A stretch of DNA of 5,646 nucleotides from Pseudomonadota bacterium. GTDB taxonomy: Bacteria; Pseudomonadota; Alphaproteobacteria; Rhizobiales; Hyphomicrobiaceae. Shown in pieces: positions 1-4,597 of this stretch (position 1 is the stretch's first letter; every line of letters begins with the position of its first letter). Under the pieces are notes generated by a model. It ran no database searches and was not told the origin of the DNA. It saw nothing but the letters and a program-made list of their open reading frames with translations. The stretch spans positions 1 through 5,646 of the forward strand of contig JAEVZQ010000503.1 in the NCBI GenBank assembly GCA_023392135.1. Direction: 5' to 3'. The position numbers and the translations under genes were made by a program.

Positions 1-526
1 CCTCATGCCCGAGCTTCGCAAGCAACGTCACTGCGATACTGCCCACGCCCCCCGCAGCCCCGGTCACCAGCACAGGACCGCGGTCCGGGGTAACCCCATG
101 ATCCTCGAGGGCCATGACGGCCAGCATGGCCGTATATCCAGCCGTGCCGATCGCCATGGCCTGCGCCGCCGTGAGCGCGGCTGGCCGCTCCACGAGCCAG
201 TCGCCGCTCACGCGCGCATACTGGGCATAGCCGCCGTAGTGCGTCTCTCCTGCCCCCCAGCCGTTCAGGATGACGCCGTGCCCCACCTTGATATCGGGAT
301 GGCTCGAATGTTCGACCGTGCCGGCGAAATCGATGCCGGGGATCATCGGCCACCGGCGCACGACCGGTGCCTTGCCGGTCAGTGCAAGGCCATCCTTGTA
401 ATTGATCGTGGTGTGGGTGACCCGAACCAGCACGTCGCCAGGCATCAGGTCTGTGTCGCTGAGATCCGTCCACTCGGCGCGCTGACCTTCTGGGCTCTTG
501 GTCAGCAACAAAGCCTTGAACTGCAT
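1..526 (-). CDS. acuI: AcuI/YhdH-family NADPH-dependent acrylyl-CoA reductase, 3' end cut by window edge
   Basis: Medium-chain dehydrogenase/reductase of the quinone-oxidoreductase branch. Family members such as E. coli YhdH/AcuI reduce acrylyl-CoA to propionyl-CoA with NADPH in the cytosol, which detoxifies acrylate-type intermediates. The reading frame is open from the ATG at 526-524 to base 2 without a stop, so only 175 of roughly 325 residues are visible. Seen in order: an N-terminal GroES-like domain starting [12 protein letters not shown] at residues 42-45, PGIDFAGTV at 63-71, GWGAGE at 89-94, GDWLV at 108-112, the family-typical [16 protein letters not shown] at 127-142, and the nucleotide-binding loop TGAAGGVGS at 155-163. 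I recognise the close likeness to YhdH from memory. The zinc-ligand pattern of true alcohol dehydrogenases is not apparent. The start is supported by GGAGGAGG at 539-532, five bases before the ATG. The family is certain; acrylyl-CoA as the real substrate is less so, since other enoyl or quinone substrates are possible. Confidence 0.88.
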   Translation of the reverse strand, partial: MQFKALLLTKSPEGQRAEWTDLSDTDLMPGDVLVRVTHTTINYKDGLALTGKAPVVRRWPMIPGIDFAGTVEHSSHPDIKVGHGVILNGWGAGETHYGGYAQYARVSGDWLVERPAALTAAQAMAIGTAGYTAMLAVMALEDHGVTPDRGPVLVTGAAGGVGSIAVTLLAKLGHE

Positions 527-600
527 GACTGCCTCCTCCACGTCTGCCGCGAATCATTGGATACGACCGGGATCCTCGCCCCTTGGCCACATTGCTGCCA

Positions 601-629
601 CACCTACCGGGGTGCTCCCGCTGTTGCAA
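601..629 (-). promoter_or_regulatory. Possible sigma-70-type promoter for the acuI-like gene
   Basis: On the minus strand TTGCAA (629-624) is followed after 17 bases by TAGGTG (606-601), about 75 bases upstream of the ATG at 526. The -35 box and the spacing are reasonable but the -10 box is poor. It is the best pair I found by eye between this gene and the palindromes further upstream. Treat it as a weak candidate. Confidence 0.22.
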
Positions 630-728
630 ATCTGCCTGCTGGTCCTAAGTTCACCAGCGTTTCGATTACTCTTAAGATTTCCAGCTTCTGCTTTCCTATT
701 TCTGTAGATCATTTGCGATCATTGGTCT

Positions 729-753
729 GGAACTTAAAGTTAACTTTCGCGTT
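729..753 (+). promoter_or_regulatory. EcfG-type (general stress response) promoter
   Basis: GGAAC at 729-733 and CGTT at 750-753 are separated by 16 bases, exactly the GGAAC-N16/17-CGTT consensus known for EcfG/RpoE2/SigT, the extracytoplasmic-function sigma factor of the alphaproteobacterial PhyR-NepR-EcfG stress response. Transcription would run rightwards and begin near 760. The next credible plus-strand gene is the microprotein at 983, implying a leader of about 220 bases unless a small RNA lies between. The spacer contains a perfect palindrome (736-747). A nine-base match with two allowed spacings is expected by chance in well under one in fifty regions of this size, and its AT-rich intergenic position favours a real site. 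Confidence 0.6.
736..747. repeat. Perfect 12-bp palindrome AAAGTTAACTTT within the EcfG promoter spacer
   Basis: AAAGTTAACTTT is its own reverse complement and fills most of the 16-base spacer between the GGAAC and CGTT boxes. A dimeric regulator bound here would sit between the -35 and -10 elements and repress. I do not recognise a specific regulator for this sequence, and an AT-rich spacer can produce a palindrome by chance. Confidence 0.4.
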
Positions 754-813
754 ATTAGGCTTGGCTCTACCCGTTTGTCGTCGTGATTGCTGTGCATCAC
801 TGTTGCGGCACTA

Positions 814-825
814 CCCTAATTAGGG
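814..825. promoter_or_regulatory. Perfect 12-bp palindrome CCCTAATTAGGG, possible operator
   Basis: CCCTAATTAGGG is a perfect inverted repeat with no loop, so it suits a dimeric DNA-binding protein better than an RNA hairpin. It lies about 60 bases downstream of the predicted EcfG start and about 63 bases upstream of the possible -35 box at 888, a position open to either repression of the first promoter or activation of the second. I cannot name the protein that binds it. Confidence 0.4.
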
Positions 826-887
826 GAGGGGCGGCTAGGGATCGCGAAGAGACTGCCATTCTATTGCACCGCAGCGACGATTTTTGC

Positions 888-917
888 TTGTGTCACACTG
901 AGCCGCTCCATTAGAAT
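888..917 (+). promoter_or_regulatory. Possible housekeeping promoter for the microprotein
   Basis: TTGTGT (888-893) is followed after 18 bases by TAGAAT (912-917), a fair match to the sigma-70/RpoD pattern, placing a start near 924 and giving a leader of about 60 bases before the ATG at 983. It would let the microprotein be made without the stress promoter at 729. It was found by eye and not scored. Confidence 0.35.
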
Positions 918-927
918 CTGGCCAGTC

Positions 928-969
928 GCACAGGCAACGCCTGCGCTGCCTAACCGCTGGGTCACCAGC
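928..969 (+). other. Two small stem-loops in the microprotein leader
   Basis: CAGGC (931-935) pairs with GCCTG (939-943) across a three-base loop, with two more pairs outside one mismatch (928-929 with 945-946). Next, GCTGG (956-960) pairs with CCAGC (965-969) across the loop GTCA and ends directly against the Shine-Dalgarno, which starts at 970. Stems this short are common in GC-rich DNA, so a regulatory role is only a possibility. Confidence 0.3.
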
Positions 970-977
970 AAAGGAGG
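970..977 (+). promoter_or_regulatory. Strong ribosome binding site of the 27-aa microprotein
   Basis: AAAGGAGG is a near-perfect complement of the 16S rRNA 3' end and sits five bases before the ATG at 983. It is the strongest evidence that this very short reading frame is translated. Confidence 0.8.
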
Positions 978-982
978 CAACG

Positions 983-1066
983 ATGGAACTGAAGATGAGA
1001 CTGAACGTGCTTGCCGCGATCATGTCGTTCGGATTCCTCGCTGCGATCGTGTTCGGCGTGATCTGA
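983..1066 (+). CDS. 27-aa single-pass membrane microprotein, unknown function
   Basis: A reading frame of 27 codons ending in TGA at 1064-1066. The N-terminus MELKMRLN is short and basic (two lysines/arginines in a row of eight residues). It is followed by a continuous hydrophobic stretch, about residues 9-27, running VLAAIMSFGFLAAI then VFGVI, long enough for one transmembrane helix. By the positive-inside rule the N-terminus would stay in the cytoplasm and the helix would end near the outer face of the inner membrane. The near-ideal Shine-Dalgarno at 970-977 and the clean membrane-helix composition argue for a real gene. I have a general memory of similar tiny hydrophobic proteins, with a SFGFLAAI-like core, annotated as hypothetical in Rhizobiales, but no function is known to me. 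It lies alone, with a strong hairpin 86 bases downstream, and is possibly transcribed from the EcfG promoter at 729 or the promoter at 888. Confidence 0.72.
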   Translation: MELKMRLNVLAAIMSFGFLAAIVFGVI

Positions 1067-1151
1067 GTAGGTCTTCCCTGTAGCCGCATTCCAACTAGGG
1101 GTGAAACGGATCAGGGCCCTCAGTATCCCGAGTTCTCAGAGTTTGAATCGA

Positions 1152-1180
1152 AAGAGGCGCGGTCCAATCCCGCGCCTCTT
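1152..1180. terminator. Strong hairpin between convergent genes, probable bidirectional terminator
   Basis: An 11-bp perfect stem pairs AAGAGGCGCGG (1152-1162) with CCGCGCCTCTT (1170-1180) around a seven-base loop. It lies 86 bases after the microprotein stop (plus strand) and 30 bases after the membrane-protein stop (minus strand), where a shared terminator is expected. The stem ends in CTCTT on the plus strand and CTCTTT on the minus strand, so U-richness is limited and neither side has a long U tract. Confidence 0.65.
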
Positions 1181-1209
1181 CTGATTTATAGCCAGTCGCG
1201 ACCGAACGG

Positions 1210-1545
1210 CTATTTCCTCAGTGCGTAGCCTACGATCGCGAGTCCGAGCGGCCAGAGGTTCGGCGGCACGCTGACCGGGATCATCTGGTTCAACTTGAAA
1301 GCGACGATCGCGGCTCCGATCAGACCGCCGAGCACCGCCGCCGCGAGCTTGCCGGGCGACGGCGTTGCTACATCCTTCAGGATCTGTGCAGCGATGAGCC
1401 CGACAACCCAGATGATGATAGCGGCCGCGATAGCGTAAACGAAGACCTGCGCGTCGCCCCCGACACGCACGTATCGAAGCACCTCCGGTGCCCCGAACCA
1501 GCCGATGGCAAGCTGCAGTAGGATGAGAACCAGACGACCGAGCAC
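1210..1545 (-). CDS. Small integral membrane protein, unknown function (GTG start; longer ATG start at 1599 possible)
   Basis: With a GTG start at 1545-1543 this encodes 111 residues ending ...GYALRK and a TAG at 1212-1210. Hydrophobic segments lie at about residues 2-19, 33-56 (a very apolar stretch AAAIIIWVVGLIAA), 67-84 and 94-109, suggesting four membrane helices or three plus a re-entrant one. The connecting segments are short, and I see no catalytic or metal-binding motif. The GTG is preferred because GGGGGAGG stands five bases before it. The alternative ATG at 1599-1597 would add 18 mostly polar residues (MKRGRRTTSPGKQLGEGV), has only a weak site (GGTAGG), and those added bases contain the strong site. 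The gene follows metH on the same strand after about 156 bases, so it may be read from the metH transcript, although a hairpin lies between. I do not recognise the family. Confidence 0.72.
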   Translation of the reverse strand: MLGRLVLILLQLAIGWFGAPEVLRYVRVGGDAQVFVYAIAAAIIIWVVGLIAAQILKDVATPSPGKLAAAVLGGLIGAAIVAFKLNQMIPVSVPPNLWPLGLAIVGYALRK

Positions 1546-1550
1546 GACAC

Positions 1551-1558
1551 CCTCCCCC
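1551..1558 (-). promoter_or_regulatory. Ribosome binding site that favours the GTG start at 1545
   Basis: GGGGGAGG on the minus strand (1558-1551) is followed by five bases (GTGTC) and then GTG. This spacing is ideal, while the upstream ATG at 1599 has no comparable site. The core therefore decides the start of the small membrane protein. Confidence 0.6.
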
Positions 1559-1632
1559 AATTGCTTTCCGGGCGAGGTCGTCCGCCGGCCTCGCTTCATC
1601 CTGACCTACCGTAGCCGATCGAGACAATCGCC

Positions 1633-1654
1633 TGCGGAGCGGCAATGCTCCGCA
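1633..1654 (-). terminator. Hairpin after metH, possible weak or partial terminator
   Basis: TGCGGAGC (1633-1640) and GCTCCGCA (1647-1654) form a perfect 8-bp GC-rich stem with a six-base loop, starting about 48 bases beyond the metH stop. On the minus strand it is followed by GGCGATTGTCTC, which is not a U tract, so intrinsic termination is probably inefficient. The structure may instead protect the 3' end of the metH message or reduce read-through into the membrane-protein gene. Confidence 0.4.
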
Positions 1655-1701
1655 AGAACCCCTCAATCCGGACTACGGAATCGGGACACCGGCCAGCCTT
1701 A

Positions 1702-4389
1702 TCACGCCGCCTCATCTCCGGCGACAGTGGGGAGATAGTTGAGCACAGGTGAGAGCCAGCGCTCTGCCTCGGCGACCGGCCAGCCCTTGCGGCGCGCGTA
1801 GTCCTCGACCTGGTCGCGCTCCACCTTGCCGACGCCGAAGTAGTAAGTGTCTGGGTGTGAGAAGTAGAGGCCACTCACGGCTGAACCGGGCCACATGGCG
1901 AAGCTTTCGGTCAGCTCGATGCCGGTCGCATGCGTTGCATCGAGCAGCCTGAAGAGGGTGCCCTTTTCCGTGTGATCCGGCTGCGCGGGATAGCCCGGCG
2001 CGGGGCGGATGCCACGGTACTTCTCGGCGATCATCTCCTCGTTCGTCAGCCGCTCGTCGGGCGCGTAGCCCCACAGCTCCATGCGCACGCGCTGGTGCAT
2101 GCGCTCCGCGAACGCTTCGGCCAGGCGGTCGGCCAGCGCCTTGAGCATGATGCGCGAGTAATCGTCGTGCGGGTCGATGCGGGTTGCGAGGGCTTCCTCC
2201 TCGCCGAGGCCCGCGGTCACAGCGAAGCCGCCGATGTAATCGGCCAGCCCCGTCTCGCGCGGCGCAATGAAGTCGGCCAGTGCGGTATGGGGGCGCTTGC
2301 GGCTCGGATCGCGGGCGATCTGCTGGCGCAGCGTGTAGAACATGGCGAGCCGTTCCGTCCGCGTGTCGTCCGTATAGAGCTCGATGTCGTCGCCGATGGC
2401 ATTTGCCGGCCAGAAGCCGACGACGGCGTTGGCCTTCAGCCAGCGTTCCTCGACGATACGCTCGAGCAGAGCCTTCGCGTCGGCATAGAGTTTCCGTGCC
2501 TCGGCACCGACCTTGTTGTCGTCGAGAATGACCGGGAAACGGCCGCTCAACTGCCATGCCGCGAAGAACGGGGACCAGTCGATGCAGGGGATCAGCTCTC
2601 TTAGGTCATAATCCTGGAACACGCGCGTGCCGAGGAACCGCGGCGCCGGCGGCGTGTAGCTCGACCAGTCGCACGCGTGGCGGTTGGCCCGGGCCACCGG
2701 AAGCGAAACGCGGTTCTTGCGCGCCTCGCCTTTCAGATGCTGCTCACGGATTTGCGCGTACTCCGCTCGCGTATCCGCGATGTAGCTGTCCCTATCGGCC
2801 TCCGACAGCAGCTTGGAGACGACACCCACGGCGCGGCTGGCGTCCATGACGTAGACCGTGGCACCCCGTTTGTAATTCGGATTGATCTTCACTGCCGTGT
2901 GAATGCGGCTGGTGGTTGCGCCGCCGATCAGCAGCGGACACTCGAAACCCTCCCGCTCCATCTCGGCTGCGACGTGGCACATCTCGTCGAGGGAGGGCGT
3001 GATCAAGCCTGAGAGGCCGATCATGTCCGCCTGATGCTTGCGCGCCGCCTCGAGGATCTTGGCCGCAGGCACCATGACGCCGAGATCGATGACCTCGTAG
3101 TTGTTGCACTCGAGCACGACGCCGACGATGCTTTTGCCGATGTCGTGAACGTCCCCCTTGACGGTCGCCATCACCACCCTGCCCGCGGCCGGCAGGGCGT
3201 CGAGCCCCATCGCCTTCTTCTCGGCCTCGAGGAAAGGTTGCAGATAGGCGACGGCCTGCTTCATTACGCGCGCCGACTTGACGACCTGCGGCAGGAACAT
3301 CTTGCCTGCGCCGAACAGGTCGCCGACGACGTTCATGCCGGCCATCAGCGGACCTTCGATCACCTCGAGGGGCTTTGCCGCTTTCTGCCGCGCTTCCTCG
3401 GTATCGGCCACGATGAACTCGGTAATGCCATGGACGAGTGCGTGCTTCAGCCGCTCCTCGACCGGCCCGTCGCGCCAGGCGAGGTCCTGCTCGACCTTCT
3501 TCGCCCCGCCGCCCTTGAATTTGGGTGCCGCGTCCAGCAGCCGGTCCGTCGCATCGGGCCGGCGGTTCAGGATCACGTCCTCGCACAGCTCACGGAGCTC
3601 CGGCGGGATGTCGTCATAGACCGTGAGCTGGCCGGCGTTGACGATCCCCATGTCCATGCCAGCCTGAATGGCGTGATAGAGGAACACGGAATGCATCGCC
3701 TCGCGCACCGGCTCGTTGCCGCGGAAGGCGAATGACAGATTGGAGACGCCGCCCGAGATATGCACCAGCGGCATCTTCTGCCGGATCTGCCGCGCCGCCT
3801 CGATGAAGTCCACACCGTAGTTGTTGTGCTCCTCCATACCGGTGGCAACGGCGAAGATATTCGGATCGAAGATGATGTCCTCGGGCGGAAAACTGACTTT
3901 CTCCGTCAGCAGCTTGTAGGCCCGCTCGCAGATCGCGACCTTGCGCTCGACCGTGTCGGCCTGGCCCTGCTCGTCGAAGGCCATCACCACGACAGCCGCA
4001 CCGTAGCGCAGGACCTTGCGGGCCTGCTCCAGAAAGGGCCCCTCGCCTTCCTTGAGGCTGATCGAGTTGACGACGGCCTTGCCCTGCACGCACTTCAGTC
4101 CCGCCTCGATCACGGACCATTTCGACGAGTCGATCATCACCGGCACGCGCGCGATGGCGGGCTCGGTCGCGATAAGATTAAGGAACGTTTGCATGGCCCG
4201 CTCGCTGTCGAGCAGTCCTTCGTCCATGTTGACGTCGATAATCTGCGCGCCGTTCTCGACCTGGGCGAGCGCGATGGCGACGGCGGCCTGATAATCCCCC
4301 GCCTCGATCAGCTTTCGAAACTTCGCCGATCCGGTGACATTTGTACGTTCACCGATATTGATGAAAGTCGCGGCTGCGTTGGTCGTCAT
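1702..4389 (-). CDS. metH: Cobalamin-dependent methionine synthase, C-terminal subunit (folate, B12 and reactivation domains)
   Basis: 895 residues carrying three of the four functional units of MetH, which moves a methyl group from 5-methyl-tetrahydrofolate to homocysteine through methylcobalamin in the cytosol. Visible units: pterin-binding domain (about residues 8-275) with [21 protein letters not shown] and [17 protein letters not shown]12 helical cap (about 305-400); B12-binding domain (about 402-537) with GDVHDIGK, giving the lower cobalt ligand His415 with Asp413, and Ser466 in GLITPS; and the S-adenosylmethionine-dependent reactivation domain (about 553-885) with RPAPGYP at 795-801 and [20 protein letters not shown]. 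His415 corresponds to E. coli His759, and the remaining length matches. The start is well fixed: an in-frame TGA lies three codons upstream (4398-4396), and a purine-rich GGAAAGAGAG lies about 12 bases before the ATG. It follows the homocysteine-domain cistron after 199 bases. The split form is known in other Alphaproteobacteria, for example Caulobacter. No frameshift or missing key residue is seen. Confidence 0.97.
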   Translation of the reverse strand: MTTNAAATFINIGERTNVTGSAKFRKLIEAGDYQAAVAIALAQVENGAQIIDVNMDEGLLDSERAMQTFLNLIATEPAIARVPVMIDSSKWSVIEAGLKCVQGKAVVNSISLKEGEGPFLEQARKVLRYGAAVVVMAFDEQGQADTVERKVAICERAYKLLTEKVSFPPEDIIFDPNIFAVATGMEEHNNYGVDFIEAARQIRQKMPLVHISGGVSNLSFAFRGNEPVREAMHSVFLYHAIQAGMDMGIVNAGQLTVYDDIPPELRELCEDVILNRRPDATDRLLDAAPKFKGGGAKKVEQDLAWRDGPVEERLKHALVHGITEFIVADTEEARQKAAKPLEVIEGPLMAGMNVVGDLFGAGKMFLPQVVKSARVMKQAVAYLQPFLEAEKKAMGLDALPAAGRVVMATVKGDVHDIGKSIVGVVLECNNYEVIDLGVMVPAAKILEAARKHQADMIGLSGLITPSLDEMCHVAAEMEREGFECPLLIGGATTSRIHTAVKINPNYKRGATVYVMDASRAVGVVSKLLSEADRDSYIADTRAEYAQIREQHLKGEARKNRVSLPVARANRHACDWSSYTPPAPRFLGTRVFQDYDLRELIPCIDWSPFFAAWQLSGRFPVILDDNKVGAEARKLYADAKALLERIVEERWLKANAVVGFWPANAIGDDIELYTDDTRTERLAMFYTLRQQIARDPSRKRPHTALADFIAPRETGLADYIGGFAVTAGLGEEEALATRIDPHDDYSRIMLKALADRLAEAFAERMHQRVRMELWGYAPDERLTNEEMIAEKYRGIRPAPGYPAQPDHTEKGTLFRLLDATHATGIELTESFAMWPGSAVSGLYFSHPDTYYFGVGKVERDQVEDYARRKGWPVAEAERWLSPVLNYLPTVAGDEAA

Positions 4390-4415
4390 TTCAATTCAAC
4401 TCTCTTTCCGAACGC

Positions 4416-4443
4416 AAGCGCTCAAAGGATGAAATTAGCGCTT
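4416..4443 (-). other. Stem-loop in the leader of the second metH cistron
   Basis: AAGCGCT (4416-4422) and AGCGCTT (4437-4443) form a perfect 7-bp stem with a 14-base loop, about 27 bases upstream of the ATG at 4389. Each arm also contains the self-complementary AGCGCT. It could influence translation of the second cistron, or form part of a separate promoter region. I could not match it to a known riboswitch. Confidence 0.35.
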
Positions 4444-4459
4444 CCGAATAGCTCCAACC

Positions 4460-4546
4460 CGTCATTCCCGCGAAGGCGGGAATTCACGCCAGCCAGCCGA
4501 GCAGGTGTGGAGACTTGCGTGGATGGCCGCCTCCGCGGCCATGACG
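4460..4546. repeat. dRS3-like palindromic intergenic repeat (87 bp) between the two metH cistrons
   Basis: The unit is bounded by CGTCAT (4460-4465) and ATGACG (4541-4546), which are reverse complements. Inside are two perfect stem-loops: ATTCCCGC / GCGGGAAT (4464-4471 with 4476-4483) and ATGGCCGC / GCGGCCAT (4523-4530 with 4535-4542). A central pairing, ATTCACGC (4482-4489) with GCGTGGAT (4517-4524), has one G-T wobble. The core ATTCCC-N8-GGGAAT matches the dRS3 pattern described in Neisseria, and from memory very similar CATTCCCGCG...GGCCATGACG units are scattered between genes of many Alphaproteobacteria. It encodes no protein, and if mobile would need a transposase in trans. Only one copy is in the window, so its repetitive nature rests on recognition. 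Confidence 0.75.
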
Positions 4547-4568
4547 AAAGGGACGAGTATGATCTCCA

Positions 4569-4597
4569 CACGGGTGGCTTCCATCCGGTCACCCGTG
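4569..4597 (-). other. Stem-loop spanning the stop codon of the first metH cistron
   Basis: CACGGGTG (4569-4576) pairs with CACCCGTG (4590-4597) in a perfect 8-bp stem with a 13-base loop. The upstream arm in the transcript includes the last His and Gly codons and part of the TGA stop at 4591-4589. No U tract follows, so it is unlikely to be a classic terminator; a processing or stabilising structure is more plausible. It shares bases 4569-4571 with a second possible stem (4563-4571 with 4505-4513), so the two cannot form together. Confidence 0.4.

Larger units (their letters stand above)
527..982. other. Long intergenic region between divergent genes, partly AT-rich
   Basis: No convincing protein-coding gene is seen in these 456 bases. 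Bases from about 640 to 780 are markedly richer in A and T than the rest of the window, as expected of a promoter region between divergently transcribed genes. The region holds the acuI-like ribosome binding site (539-532), an EcfG-type promoter (729-753), perfect palindromes at 736-747 and 814-825, a possible housekeeping promoter (888-917), and two small stem-loops (928-946, 956-969) just before the microprotein start. A direct repeat GATCATT also occurs at about 708-720. Its length is greater than two ordinary promoters need, so a small RNA or long leader is possible. Confidence 0.7.

Noticed and set aside
3..629. A 208-codon minus-strand reading frame
   Set aside because: It is out of frame with the AcuI/YhdH protein read from 526, which shows clear family motifs. 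The long frame gives an arginine- and glycine-rich product typical of a shadow frame in GC-rich DNA.
783..914. A 43-residue GTG-initiated plus-strand frame between the EcfG promoter and the microprotein
   Set aside because: No Shine-Dalgarno precedes it, the product is cysteine/histidine-rich without a pattern I recognise, and it crosses the palindrome at 814-825. It is best explained as chance.
835..1089. An 84-codon minus-strand reading frame opposite the microprotein
   Set aside because: There is no ribosome site, no recognisable motif and a low-complexity basic product. The plus-strand 27-codon frame has much better start signals.
4390..4443. Possible SAM-II riboswitch in front of the second metH cistron
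   Set aside because: The order of a GCGC stem arm, an AU-rich loop and a second GCGC arm vaguely recalls SAM-II. However, the loop is too short, the conserved 3' segment that forms the pseudoknot is missing, and no convincing second pairing was found.
4390..4588. The metH split as a pseudogene or sequencing frameshift
   Set aside because: Both halves keep every key motif, each ends or begins at the natural domain linker, the second has its own start region with an upstream stop, and nearly 200 non-coding bases separate them.
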